Shown here: piece after piece, positions 1 through 8,179 of the stretch | Position numbering within the stretch: position 1 is the first letter of the stretch | Layout: the number at the start of each line of letters is the position of its first letter | NCBI RefSeq assembly: GCF_002736205.1 | Contig: NZ_CP024091.1 | Span: 4,089,555-4,153,554, forward strand | Reading direction: 5' to 3' | DNA length: 64,000 bases | Source of the DNA: Pedobacter ginsengisoli | GTDB lineage: Bacteria; Bacteroidota; Bacteroidia; Sphingobacteriales; Sphingobacteriaceae | Translations under genes and position numbers: made by a program | Notes under the pieces: model-generated | Told to the model about the DNA's origin: nothing | The model's input: only the letters and a program-made list of their open reading frames with translations | The model's database searches: none

Positions 1-609
1 TGCACGTGTGATTTTACGGGTAACAAAGGTTTCGCCTCGAACCGGACTTTCGTGATTAAACAAAATACCGTTGCAGGCAAACATATCATAAGCCTCTCTG
101 TAGTTTACCGTAATCCAGTAAGCATACATTTTTGCTACTGCATATGGCGACCTTGGGTAGAAAGGAGTAGTTTCACTTTGAGGTACAGCCTGAACCAATC
201 CGTATAACTCGGAGGTAGAGGCCTGGTATACCTTGGTTTTTTTGGTAAGACCTAATATGCGCACCGCTTCTAATAACCTTAGCGTTCCAACACCATCGGC
301 ATTTGCAGTATATTCCGGAGATTCGAAACTTACCTTAACATGGCTCATTGCCGCAAGGTTATAAATCTCATCGGGCTGAATTTCCTGAACAATACGGATT
401 AGATTGGTTGAATCAGTTAAATCGCCATAATGTAATTTGAAGTTTACATTATTTTCGTGCTGATCCTGGTAAAGGTGATCTATACGCTCTGTATTAAAAG
501 ATGACGACCTTCTTTTCAGTCCGTGAACAAAATATCCCTTTTTTAACAAAAATTCAGCTAAATAGGCTCCATCCTGTCCCGTTACTCCCGTAATTAAGGC
601 AATTTTCAT
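1..609 (-). CDS. gmd: GDP-mannose 4,6-dehydratase, N-terminal part (cut by window edge)
   Basis: The first 203 codons are present; the C-terminus lies beyond position 1. The enzyme converts GDP-D-mannose to GDP-4-keto-6-deoxy-D-mannose, the first step towards GDP-L-fucose and related surface-sugar donors. The N-terminal Rossmann motif reads TGVTGQDGAYLAEFL near residues 8-22. The catalytic Ser/Thr segment ASTSELYG and the YxxxK pair in SPYAVAKMYAYW are both visible, as expected for an extended short-chain dehydrogenase. The ATG at 607-609 is immediately followed by the nucleotide-binding strand, so the start is clear. It is unrelated in function to the fucose catabolism genes at the other end of the window. 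Confidence in the family is very high. Confidence 0.96.
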   Translation of the reverse strand, partial: MKIALITGVTGQDGAYLAEFLLKKGYFVHGLKRRSSSFNTERIDHLYQDQHENNVNFKLHYGDLTDSTNLIRIVQEIQPDEIYNLAAMSHVKVSFESPEYTANADGVGTLRLLEAVRILGLTKKTKVYQASTSELYGLVQAVPQSETTPFYPRSPYAVAKMYAYWITVNYREAYDMFACNGILFNHESPVRGETFVTRKITRA

Positions 610-789
610 CTGTATATCTACGCTTTAGGTGTTATGAAGCTTGCATGAGACTTGTTTATTTAGATCTGAGCGGTAAGCTCATGCAGTTTCATTGATAAGT
701 GTGTTCAATTTATTCACGCAAACATACGGAATTATTTACTTTGTAAGCAAAAGATAAACACCGAATAAAGGCAGATATGAAGTAAAAAG

Positions 790-1488
790 CTATTTATTGC
801 TGCCCAAATGGATTTGAATACCCACAGAAAATGGGTTCAGCAAAAATTCAGTCTTCCGGTCGTTATTAACCGTCCGTGTATTGTCAATATCCTGCAAAAT
901 CGTTTTTTGCTTCTCAAAAGAATAGAAAAGATCCAGGTTGCCTTCAGCAAAAACAGATAACTGCGGGATCGGGCTTATTTTAACCCCTAAAACCGGTGAG
1001 ACTACGATACCTTGTTTAATGGATTCAATATCCTGCCCCACAATTGCTGCATCTGAACTCATTGCCCTCAATTGGTTTTTATTCTGCAAACTACCTTTAA
1101 ACCTGCTGTATCGATAGCCGAGATCAAATCCGAAATAGGGCTGTACACGAGAATAATTAAAGTTTTTTTCAAAGCCTACTTTAAAAGAATAATCGAGCAG
1201 CTTACCATTGGCTTCCTGACAAGTTTCACATTCATTGAAAAACCTTTTCGACTTATTATAATACGTTCCATTTAAACGATAGCTGAACTGGTTGTCGTTA
1301 AACTTAACCATCACCCCATTTAAGTAGGCATCAGTAAACCTATCTGAACTGGTTTCATTAAATACCTTAGGCATTTCTACCATGCTATACCCCCTAAAAG
1401 CAATACTATAATTATAGTCGCCATTCATTTGTGAAAATGCGGTAATGGTAGTAAACAAGAATAAAATTAGTAGTAGAGGTTTTTTCAT
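790..1488 (-). CDS. Small outer-membrane beta-barrel-like protein
   Basis: A 232-residue protein with a Sec signal peptide (MKKPLLLILFLFTTITAFSQ). The mature part is rich in alternating aromatic/polar stretches, for example YFGFDLGYRYSRFKG and LLNPFSVGIQIHLG. It ends with a hydrophobic alternating strand, as in Bacteroidota outer-membrane beta-barrel (porin/OmpW-like) proteins. Two cysteines in CETCQ near residue 90 are unusual for a barrel. It lies between gmd and a hydrolase fragment, all on the minus strand. No substrate can be inferred. The barrel assignment rests on composition and the C-terminal strand, not on a named motif. Confidence 0.7.
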   Translation of the reverse strand: MKKPLLLILFLFTTITAFSQMNGDYNYSIAFRGYSMVEMPKVFNETSSDRFTDAYLNGVMVKFNDNQFSYRLNGTYYNKSKRFFNECETCQEANGKLLDYSFKVGFEKNFNYSRVQPYFGFDLGYRYSRFKGSLQNKNQLRAMSSDAAIVGQDIESIKQGIVVSPVLGVKISPIPQLSVFAEGNLDLFYSFEKQKTILQDIDNTRTVNNDRKTEFLLNPFSVGIQIHLGSNK

Positions 1489-1521
1489 ATAAACAATTAA
1501 GAAGGTTATCCCTTATCAAAC

Positions 1522-1902
1522 CTACATAAAAAGTAGGGAGTTCCATATAAATTCTGCAATTGCTTTCATGCCACTATCAGATGGAGGCTCCGACACGCCA
1601 TAATTATCAAATAATCCAGTGGCTTTGTATGTTTGATCAATAGATAACTTTTTAAGGAAAACAAATTTAGAGTATTTACTCGTGACTTCATCAGCAGAAT
1701 CATTTCCCCAAAAAGATCCTGCTGCAAGGATTTTAACATTTGGGTTACTTTCTTTAAGGAAAGTAATTAATCCGGCATATTTTTCATCAATTTTAGATTG
1801 ATCAAGACCAATTTGTTCAATATACACTTGTACAGTATCCATATGATTCGACATTAATCGATCTGGTGATAACACTTCATAAGAGTATCCAATTTTGTCC
1901 TG
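1522..1902 (-). pseudogene. C-terminal fragment of an SGNH/GDSL-like hydrolase
   Basis: The open frame runs from just after a stop at 1903-1905 to 1522. Only a GTG at 1873-1875 or internal ATGs could start it. The sequence ends SDSGMKAIAEFIW, which resembles the last block of SGNH hydrolases, where a catalytic Asp-x-x-His precedes a GM..IA helix. Here the His position reads EPPSD, so the catalytic dyad is not intact. No N-terminal GDS block is present. I read this as the tail of a decayed esterase gene. It could instead be a short free-standing protein, but it lacks a convincing start. Confidence 0.45.
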
Positions 1903-1905
1903 TTA

Positions 1906-2154
1906 TGGAAGCTATTTCGTACTTTTAACCCATTATTACGTATCTAAGCGTATGGGTAGGGAGAATATCTGCTTCTTTATCTGGAACAAAGGAATAGAAA
2001 GCTGTGTTGCCCCTGTGTTCAACCCCACATCAGGAGAATCATAAGTGATCAAAGCATTGGGAGCGAAGGGGTAGCATAACCGAGGAGTTATCCGTATGTA
2101 TAAGACGAAAGCACATTACAAAACCGATTATACTGAATATCAGAAATTTAACTA
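1906..2154. other. Unexplained 250-bp gap
   Basis: No convincing reading frame, hairpin terminator or repeat was found between the hydrolase fragment and the first fibre-like gene. The stretch around 2040-2100 is richer in G and purines than its surroundings and could be an old mobile-element remnant, but nothing identifies it. Confidence 0.3.
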
Positions 2155-3041
2155 TTATTCGTTTTTAGTCCTATTTCTTATTTGTAATTCTAATTGCTCT
2201 ACCCTCTTATTTAGTTTCTTAAGTTCTGTGATCTCCTTATTTTTTTCTATCAAGTGAATAGTCAATTCCTCTATTTTCTTTGAAAGCTTGATATCCATTT
2301 CACCAAGATCTATCCCATCTCCATTTACTTCTGCTGCAGAAGGGATTCCCGGGAGATACCCATTTTGTTTTATATGTTTTTCAGTTTCTTCTAGAGAAGG
2401 AAGCTTATAATCTTTGGCAAATACATAATCTGGCCAGTTGGTAGCTTCAACTTTAATTTCCTGAGCCCGAATTTTTCCATTGACTGCAAGTTTATACCCT
2501 TTGGTATCAGTTGTGCCAATACCTAAATTTCCCATGGAATAAAGATTCCCCTCATTTGTTACTGTACCCCTAAAATTATTCTTGTAAGCAAGATTTAGCA
2601 CTTGGGTTCCTTGCATAGCTTCGTCAGCTACGGTCCACCCCTGAAACCATACACTCTGCTCACTCATTCCTTTTGCAAAAGCAGTTATTCTGAACCTAGT
2701 AAAGTATGCTCTATCGTTGATAAAAACGTTTACGAGCCCATTATTGTTGGTGAGGAAGACTTCAGGAGTGTAACTAGCTGCAGAAGATATAGAAGTATTT
2801 CTAAAAACTCCACCAAATATATACCATGAAATATTAAGATCAATAATCTCGGACGGCCCATAAGCGTATCCTTCGATTTTTAAGCTGACCATTTGAGTAC
2901 TATTTGTAAAAGGAAGATTTGTTTTAATGTTTAGTCCATTAACGGGCGTTCCATTAATGTTATAACTTAACACATCGTAGAATTGCGCTTTTGATGCTGA
3001 AATTGATAGCATAAAGCAAATTAGGGTATAGATTTTTTCAT
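2155..3041 (-). CDS. Tail-fibre-like surface protein, start disrupted by a one-base slip in an A tract
   Basis: The body has a beta-rich N-terminal domain (about 130 residues) ending in WFQGWTVADEA, then a GIGTTDTKGYKLAVNG linker, then the C-terminal domain shared by all fibre genes here (NWPDYVF, LPSL, LPGIPSA, DLGEM). A C-terminal coiled coil follows. Its closest relative in the window is the gene at 15229. The expected signal-peptide start is the ATG at 3039-3041, but only six A residues follow it (3033-3038). In that frame translation stops after six codons. Seven A would give a normal signal peptide, MKKIYTLICFMLSISASKAQ. The open frame otherwise extends upstream to an ATG at 3087 inside the preceding gene, giving an unlikely N-terminus. 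It may be phase-off, decaying or a sequencing error. Confidence 0.75.
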
Positions 3042-3046
3042 GGCTT

Positions 3047-4129
3047 TTAATTTTCTTTAAGATTAGCAATCTCTGATTTAAGTTCATTTATTTGTTCACT
3101 TTGTTTTTTGCTTTGTTCATACTGATCTATGAACATAAGTGTGAGTTCTTCAATCTTTTTTACCAATAACTTATTCATCTCACCCAGACTCACACCTTTT
3201 AACTCTACTTCTTTAGCAGAGGGTATCTCAGGAAGGTGTTTATTTGTTGCAATAAACTTCTTCAACTCGGGTAAGGGCATAGATTTATATCCATTTTGAA
3301 AAACATAATCTGGCCAGTTTGCCGCCTCCACTTTAACCTCCTTACTTCTGATTTTACCGTTTACTGCTAAATCATAATCTCCGGGATTGGCTGTTTTAAT
3401 TCCAACCTTTCCGGCAAAATATGCCTGATCAGACATTAAGTTTTGTAACCCCAGCAATTCCGACAATGAAGGTTCATTCCCATTCACAAGATCCACCCTA
3501 GGGGCATAAAAATATTGCCTATCATTTAGATTGGGATCATTAAATAGATATGCTCTATGAACTGAGGTTGTCGTCCCATCTTCAAACTTGTAATCAACCG
3601 CATCTGCCACCTTTGCACCACTCAATCCGTCATAAAGTCCACCATAATTGATAATTGAAGTATCACCACTACCATGAATATAACCAACCAACAAATACCA
3701 TTTGTTAAGTTGCGGAAGATCTCCCTGCCAAAAGTATGGGTTAGAAGTTACGACACTGGACAAAGTAGATACATTTCTGCATCCAAAATATGATGCACCA
3801 CTATTAGAATTTGTCTTTCTTAACCACACCGAAAAACGATACATATTGGTATGAATAATTGGGAATGCCTGAGTATTCCATCCCCCATCTGCATTAGAAG
3901 TTCCATCTGGCTGAGCTTTCCATAGTATTACACGGTTGCCATTTGGCCCCTCCCCCCATTCCCTAACATTTTCTGAAGCCTGACCGTTCATGGTAAAAAT
4001 ACCTGATGTTCCTGATCCAACCGTCCATCCGGTTAAATCCAATAAATTTTGTGCCTGGCTCTTGTTCAGGCAAAAAGCAAATACAAAAAACAAAGAGGTT
4101 ACTAAAACCTTAAATAATTTCTTATTCAT
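3047..4129 (-). CDS. Tail-fibre-like surface protein with carbohydrate-binding-like N-domain
   Basis: A 360-residue protein with a signal peptide (MNKKLFKVLVTSLFFVFAFCLNKSQAQ). It has a roughly 200-residue aromatic beta domain (for example YRFSVWLRKTNSNSG and NKWYLLVGYIHG) typical of jelly-roll carbohydrate-binding folds. The family C-terminal domain follows (VNGKIRSKEVKVEAANWPDYVF, here split only by a Phe-Gln change after it), in the HLPEIPSAKE subtype shared with the 15229 gene. A heptad-like tail closes the protein. It ends 41 bp inside the open frame of the next gene. The N-domain assignment is from pattern only; the ligand is unknown. Confidence 0.8.
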   Translation of the reverse strand: MNKKLFKVLVTSLFFVFAFCLNKSQAQNLLDLTGWTVGSGTSGIFTMNGQASENVREWGEGPNGNRVILWKAQPDGTSNADGGWNTQAFPIIHTNMYRFSVWLRKTNSNSGASYFGCRNVSTLSSVVTSNPYFWQGDLPQLNKWYLLVGYIHGSGDTSIINYGGLYDGLSGAKVADAVDYKFEDGTTTSVHRAYLFNDPNLNDRQYFYAPRVDLVNGNEPSLSELLGLQNLMSDQAYFAGKVGIKTANPGDYDLAVNGKIRSKEVKVEAANWPDYVFQNGYKSMPLPELKKFIATNKHLPEIPSAKEVELKGVSLGEMNKLLVKKIEELTLMFIDQYEQSKKQSEQINELKSEIANLKEN

Positions 4130-4229
4130 AAGAAAGCGTTTTATTAAAAAAGAATTTTAAGAAACTGATTCCGGAGAAAAATATTGAGAATTCATATCCT
4201 CCAATAAGAATTCCTTAGTAGGTGGGTTC

Positions 4230-4268
4230 GAGAGCATAATAAGATAATTTAGTTAGCACTAAAGTAAT
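4230..4268 (-). promoter_or_regulatory. Recurring leader motif, copy 1 (upstream of the 3047-4129 fibre gene)
   Basis: On the minus strand this reads roughly AACTAAATTATCT then TATTATGCTCTCGAA. It matches the copies at 32876, 35897 and 40860 in the TAyTATGCkCTC core and in an AT-rich block about 17-18 bases further upstream. It lies about 100 bases before the gene. Promoter function is inferred from its position and recurrence. Confidence 0.4.
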
Positions 4269-4348
4269 AAATGAATCGAAACAATCAAAATAACCAATAG
4301 TCAACAGCAGATATAAATAAACTAGCATCACCTTGAAACACTGTAAAA

Positions 4349-4909
4349 TTATCTATTGACCGAAATATTGACTCTTTGCCATGTTTCAGTATCCGATTCA
4401 ATATATTTAATTACACCATATTTAATATGCCAATACAGGTCAACATTGATCGTCTTACCACTTTTCTGATATACATCTGTAAACTTATATACACTATCCG
4501 CTATCTTAAATTGATCGAGAGTTGCTTTATTGAAATCTCTAAATTTTCTCAAGACAAAAGCTTTTTTATAATGAATAAATAAAATCGTACTATCTGGTTG
4601 TGTTTTACTTAAATTTAATAAAACATATGGATAAGGTTTTCCCTCATATCTTTTTTTTTCAGAACCATTATAAACAATCCCATTTAGATAACTATATTTT
4701 CCACTATGAGCAAAAGGGTTCCATTTTGCATAACTTATTTTTTTATCTAATACATACGAAGTATCCTTCTTCTTTGTGTTGGATTCGAAAATAAGGGTAT
4801 CACCAGGAGTATACACCTTTAATATCTCATTTTCGAAATCAGTGAAATAGACTTTTCTTTTACAAGAAAATAAACAAAAAATCAATAAAAACAATAAAAT
4901 TCTTTTCAT
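4349..4909 (-). CDS. Putative immunity lipoprotein for the adjacent lipase-like toxin
   Basis: The ATG at 4907-4909 overlaps the TAA of the toxin gene by one base (TAATG), so the pair is probably translationally coupled. The protein begins MKRILLFLLIFCLFSCK, a lipoprotein signal with Cys at about residue 16, so it would sit in the cell envelope. The rest (about 170 residues) is a beta-rich hypothetical with no recognised family. Its position directly after an RHS-derived toxin tip is the classic place for an immunity gene. The envelope location fits a toxin acting on lipids. An upstream in-frame ATG at 4948 is disfavoured because it would place the signal peptide internally. Confidence 0.65.
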   Translation of the reverse strand: MKRILLFLLIFCLFSCKRKVYFTDFENEILKVYTPGDTLIFESNTKKKDTSYVLDKKISYAKWNPFAHSGKYSYLNGIVYNGSEKKRYEGKPYPYVLLNLSKTQPDSTILFIHYKKAFVLRKFRDFNKATLDQFKIADSVYKFTDVYQKSGKTINVDLYWHIKYGVIKYIESDTETWQRVNISVNR

Positions 4910-5706
4910 TACTCTATAACGGTTACTTTTATACCAGATGACCTCCAATAATTAATTAGATCGTTTAACCAAGTATCTACTGCATGCCCTCCATAGCCTC
5001 CTTTGTATTGACCTCTCGTCCTCGCCTGCTCGACTCCTTCCATCTGTTCGTTTTGTGAATTCGTAATCCATTTCGGCAGAAGTCCCTTAGATGATATTCG
5101 GTCACTGAGTGTAGAAAACTGTCTCCCTTTTACATTTTTAGGGTGTTTAATATCTCCTGGTTGATGGGGAGATATATAATCAACAAATTCCAGTAATCCA
5201 CCATAAGTTTTATTTTTAGACACTATAGAAGCAATTCCCGCGGCAAAAGCAGCACCTTGACTGTGTCCCACTATTTTAATAGTTTCCCCATCGTCTAAAG
5301 TTAGTTCTCCACTCATCAATTTAGCTAGTAAATTTTTACCCGCAGCTACGCCTTCCTGATAGCGCAAACTAGCAGTGGACTTAGGTGCGTAAGAAGCATT
5401 AATAAATAAATTATTATCATCTCTAAAAGCTCTATTATAGGCGTCGTCAATTCCACCCCAATATTCATATTTATCAGTACTATGGAAAGCCCTATCCAGT
5501 TTAGGACTCGTAGGAATTACAGTCCCATACTGACCACCACCATACGAATTTGGCATACGACTCGTTTTATTAAGCCAATCATCCGGCATAAAACCGTTAA
5601 CGAAAATAAAAAGTTTACCACCAATATCAGCCGTATTCGATGGTGTATTTCCACCATATTGGTATGGTGCAAGAGAAAAATATTTTTCCGCCATTGGATC
5701 AATCAC
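4909..5706 (-). CDS. Orphan RHS C-terminal toxin tip, lipase-like alpha/beta hydrolase
   Basis: It begins inside the RHS core end (IDPMAEKYFSLAPYQYGGN, NTADIGG) and continues into a hydrolase domain. The GxSxG nucleophile elbow is visible in KIVGHSQGAAFAAG. A beta-strand/oxyanion segment reads LFIFVNGFMPDDW, a candidate acid lies in VDYISPHQPGD, and a candidate histidine in GGHAVDTWL. This arrangement suggests a class-3-lipase-type phospholipase or esterase toxin. The frame is continuous with the RHS core fragment upstream except for one TAA at 5812-5814, so the tip may now only be made by re-initiation at 5706. It is followed at once by a lipoprotein candidate immunity gene. Confidence 0.7.
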   Translation of the reverse strand: MIDPMAEKYFSLAPYQYGGNTPSNTADIGGKLFIFVNGFMPDDWLNKTSRMPNSYGGGQYGTVIPTSPKLDRAFHSTDKYEYWGGIDDAYNRAFRDDNNLFINASYAPKSTASLRYQEGVAAGKNLLAKLMSGELTLDDGETIKIVGHSQGAAFAAGIASIVSKNKTYGGLLEFVDYISPHQPGDIKHPKNVKGRQFSTLSDRISSKGLLPKWITNSQNEQMEGVEQARTRGQYKGGYGGHAVDTWLNDLINYWRSSGIKVTVIE

Positions 5707-6274
5707 ATTCCACCTTCCAATTACCGGGTCATAGAATCTTGCCCCGTAATCATACTGTATCTCCTTTCCATTATAAAGATACTTATTTGTTCCGGCTAAT
5801 ACACTCTTTCTTTACCCAAAAGCATAATAATTGTCTGCCTGTATCCGCTGTAGCGCTCCAGTAGTCGGATGCTTGTTGAAACTATACCGCACGTTTCCCA
5901 AATGATCAGTCAGGTTGTATTCATAACTGTAGGTCCCGGAATTGTTCCTTGCAAGTCCCTCCTCAGTCTGGATGACATCAATTGTATTACCATTGTATTC
6001 TATCCCGTCTACATAATGCCTGGTGGTCGCAGGGGCCGCGGTATTTACTTTTCTTAGTTTGTTACCTGAAGCATCATAGGTATAAGTCGGCACCAACCCC
6101 GTCTTGGTAGCTGTAGCGGGAAGATTAAGCAGGTTATAGGTCAGCACTATCCCTGTCCTGCCATCTGTAGTCGCATTCGCATTGTAAGCATAGCTTCCTA
6201 TTGCTAATGTCCCTTCTGTAATGCTAGTAAGCTGGTTGCCAGTACAATTATAAGTGGATAAACCTCAACAAAAT
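5707..6274 (-). pseudogene. RHS core fragment, interrupted by a nonsense codon and truncated at an IS end
   Basis: This is a near copy of the RHS core of the 8154-11633 gene (YNLTDHLGNVRYSFNKHP, DNYYAFG, KYLYNGKEIQ, YDYGARFYDPVIGRW). Three lesions are seen against that copy. CAA in YAFGQRKS has become TAA at 5812-5814. An 18-base in-frame deletion removes DELSGQ, flanked by CTGT on both sides. The upstream end stops at about 6255-6274, where an insertion-sequence terminus begins. A 6-base difference (NAN versus NANGN) is also seen. It is the displaced 3' end of a former RHS gene, leaving the 4909-5706 toxin as an orphan module. Confidence 0.85.
5710..6255 (-). repeat. RHS-core direct repeat, copy A
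   Basis: About 0.55 kb very similar in base sequence to 8880-9443, including long identical runs through the EYNLTDHLGNVRYSF region. Such paired core segments are the usual substrate for recombination that swaps RHS toxin tips. Confidence 0.8.
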
Positions 6275-6304
6275 GGTTCTTCCCTACTTTTGTTGGTGAA
6301 GTAA
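6275..6304 (+). repeat. IS terminal inverted repeat, left
   Basis: It reads GGTTCTTCCCTACTTTTGTT then GGTGAAGTAA. It is the inverted counterpart of 7588-7617 with a T/C difference after the three C residues. Confidence 0.85.
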
Positions 6305-6380
6305 AGATAATCTTGCCTGTCGTCGGACCTCGTTCGATCATCCCATCAGCATCGATATATCTTACTGGGTTATCAATTTT
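6305..6380 (-). pseudogene. RHS core-end fragment (NPVRYIDADG)
   Basis: A short in-frame piece reads KIDNPVRYIDADGMIERG. This matches the NNP...DPDG block that closes RHS cores just before the variable toxin tip. It runs directly into the left IS end. It is probably what remains of a second displaced tip, of the kind that normally follows an immunity gene in RHS arrays. Confidence 0.6.
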
Positions 6381-6762
6381 AAGATGACACCCATTCAACC
6401 ATAACAGGAGGTCCACCAATGACATCAATAATATTATCAGTATTACAAATCACATAATGAGTCAATCCCCAATCGTCAAATTGCCCTAGACTCTCTTCTT
6501 TAAACCATTCAATAAAATCTGAATTTGTTGAGACCCTAAATCCCCTTAAAGATGGACTCTCTCCTAAAGATTTTAACCTAGCTCCTTCCTGAACTACTCT
6601 ATATGCCTGCACACCACTAAATTTTATCTCTAACAATTTTTCATTAGAACCAAGTAACTTTAATGAGATGATCAACTTGCCAAGGTCATCTCTTATTCCA
6701 AAAAAGTATAGATCATTGTAGGGAATATCAATAATGGGTTCCCATAAATTATATTCGTTCAT
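6379..6762 (-). CDS. Putative immunity protein of a lost RHS toxin
   Basis: A 127-residue acidic soluble protein without signal peptide (MNEYNLWEPIIDIPYNDLY...). I recognise no named family, but size, composition and beta-alpha patterning resemble cytoplasmic immunity proteins. It starts one base after the stop of a transposase reading frame whose last 33 residues are not transposase. That tail may be the end of the cognate toxin. The gene is bracketed by RHS debris and lies between two IS ends. A cytoplasmic immunity protein would imply a toxin acting in the cytoplasm, unlike the lipoprotein case at 4349. The immunity role is inference from position. Confidence 0.5.
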   Translation of the reverse strand: MNEYNLWEPIIDIPYNDLYFFGIRDDLGKLIISLKLLGSNEKLLEIKFSGVQAYRVVQEGARLKSLGESPSLRGFRVSTNSDFIEWFKEESLGQFDDWGLTHYVICNTDNIIDVIGGPPVMVEWVSS

Positions 6763-6763
6763 A

Positions 6764-7555
6764 TTAGTATCTAAATTTAGTTTCCTTAAGTCTCGTTGAA
6801 GGATTATTTACTTCCAATGTAGCTTTATCTTCGCTACTTCCGTCTCTTACAGTTATAGTTTTACTATCTGTAACCTGTTGTGTCTGAGGAGCCCCTTTAG
6901 TAGCTGCCTTTTGATATTTCCCGTACCGATCCCTGGTGATGATGTTGATGCCAGGCATTTCCTTGAGCCATTTCCTTAGTGTACTTTCTTCACGGTCAGG
7001 CAATAGATCTATGATCTTTCTGGTGTGTAGGTCTACAAGAATACTTCCATATCTATCGCGGTTCTTGTAAGCCCAATCATCTACCCCTATTGCGGTTAAA
7101 GTTTCTTGTTCTGGAATTGCTGCATTGTGGATTAGCCTTAGCAAGATGGTATCACTAATAGAAATCGAAAGTTGTTTACACAACCTTTCAGCTGGCTTGC
7201 CGCCCGCATTTAGTGCCATGTTCAATAGCTTTTTTTCCAGTCTTGAAGTTCTTCTTTTATATGGGCTAAAGTATGTTGAAAAACGTTCAGAAAATACGCC
7301 AAGAGCACACTCATCTGTCAAACAGTAAAATCTGCGTGATCGTAAAAACAGCAAACTAGCTTTGCCAAAGGCTGGAAGATCATGAAAAGTTCTGGTATAA
7401 TAGCTATGAACTTTACGTGATGGCATACAGCAATTTGGACACACACTATTCTTTTGTTTGCTCTGGACATATATACGCAATTGATCAAATCCATTTTCTA
7501 CTCCGACTACCTTAAACTTATCCTGAGTAGAAAAAAGTATATTTTTAATGTTCAT
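6764..7555 (-). pseudogene. Truncated ISL3-family transposase fused to a foreign tail
   Basis: Residues 1 to about 230 match the ISL3 layout. An N-terminal zinc-ribbon-like part has CPNCCMPSRKVHS with further Cys near residue 78. A helical DNA-binding part follows. The first catalytic Asp lies in GVDDWAYKNRDRYG and the second in NIITRDRYGKYQKA. After QTQQVTD the expected DRxHLLKN region and the catalytic Glu are missing. They are replaced by 33 unrelated residues (positions 6764 to about 6865). The protein cannot be an active transposase. The tail may be the end of an RHS toxin whose immunity gene follows immediately. Confidence 0.85.
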
Positions 7556-7587
7556 ATAGGTCTAACGGAAACCTATATAACATAATA

Positions 7588-7617
7588 TTACTTCACCAAC
7601 AAAAGTGGGGAAGAACC
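7588..7617 (-). repeat. IS terminal inverted repeat, right
   Basis: The minus-strand sequence begins GGTTCTTCCCCACTTTTGTT. It pairs with 6275-6304 and lies 32 bases upstream of the transposase start, the usual place for the end proximal to the transposase. Confidence 0.85.
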
Positions 7618-7713
7618 AATTTGCGCTGGTTTGTCCAGGCACCCAAAAACACAACTTGTAGATCACAAAACAACAATAGGCTGCACAAACAATTATACAG
7701 CCTATCAGATAAA

Positions 7714-7744
7714 CATCAAAGCACTCTGATTCGTGACTTTGATG
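7714..7744. other. Stem-loop between the IS and the immunity gene
   Basis: CATCAAAG at 7714-7721 pairs exactly with CTTTGATG at 7737-7744 around a 15-base loop. A second small inverted repeat (AGGCTG/CAGCCT) lies about 20 bases to the left. A T-rich stretch follows on the plus strand. It could end transcription of the 7796-8179 gene only weakly, because the minus-strand T run is short. Confidence 0.35.
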
Positions 7745-7795
7745 CTATTTTATTTTAGGCATAAGTGGCTTGTTGGCACCTATAGATGAACTTGT

Positions 7796-8179
7796 TTAAA
7801 GTCTACTCAAGGTAAATAACTCAAAGTAATTTTTCATCAAAGTATTCTCTTTTAAAAAACTAAGAAATGGTTGTCCATCGTTAAATTCCAAAACAAAAGT
7901 ATTGCCATCAGTTAACCTCAGCCAAATAATATTTAAGTCTGGTTCACTAAAAAGACTCTCGAACTCATTTGTAAGATCAACATATTGATCTCTTAACAAA
8001 AGATACTTAATATACCAATAATCTGCTTGAAAATTAACTGAAAACTCTACATAGGGCTCAATTTCAAGTTCACCACACAACCTTACTTTTGGTTCAATTA
8101 GCAATATATCTTTTATGAAATCTAAACTTTTTAGCTCATTAATAATTTTATACTTAGAGGCCTTCACTGCGTTTTCCAT
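7796..8179 (-). CDS. Putative immunity protein for the 8154-11633 RHS toxin
   Basis: I chose the ATG at 8177-8179 (MENAVKASKYKI), 127 residues, which overlaps the last 26 bases of the toxin gene in another frame. The open frame extends to 8305, but that would bury 42 codons inside the toxin gene. There is no signal peptide, so it should be cytoplasmic. The sequence alternates aromatic and acidic strands (EPYVEFSVNFQADYWYIKY) and is not a family I can name. The direct overlap with the toxin stop is typical of RHS toxin/immunity pairs. Confidence 0.6.
   Translation of the reverse strand: MENAVKASKYKIINELKSLDFIKDILLIEPKVRLCGELEIEPYVEFSVNFQADYWYIKYLLLRDQYVDLTNEFESLFSEPDLNIIWLRLTDGNTFVLEFNDGQPFLSFLKENTLMKNYFELFTLSRL

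Larger units (their letters stand above)
6275..7617 (-). mobile_element. ISL3-family insertion sequence remnant carrying toxin/immunity fragments
   Basis: Both ends carry a roughly 30-bp inverted repeat with tips GGTTCTTCCC (6275-6304 and 7588-7617), differing at one base within the outer 26. The right part encodes the N-terminal two thirds of an ISL3-type transposase. The left part, where the rest of the transposase should be, is occupied by RHS-derived sequence and an immunity-like gene. No 8-bp target duplication is seen: the flanks are AACAAAAT and AATTTGCG. Either the element has been internally replaced by recombination, or the two ends come from different copies. Confidence 0.75.

Noticed and set aside
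6260..7630. 8-bp target-site duplication flanking the IS
   Set aside because: The flanking bases AACAAAAT and AATTTGCG do not match, so no simple single insertion can be claimed.
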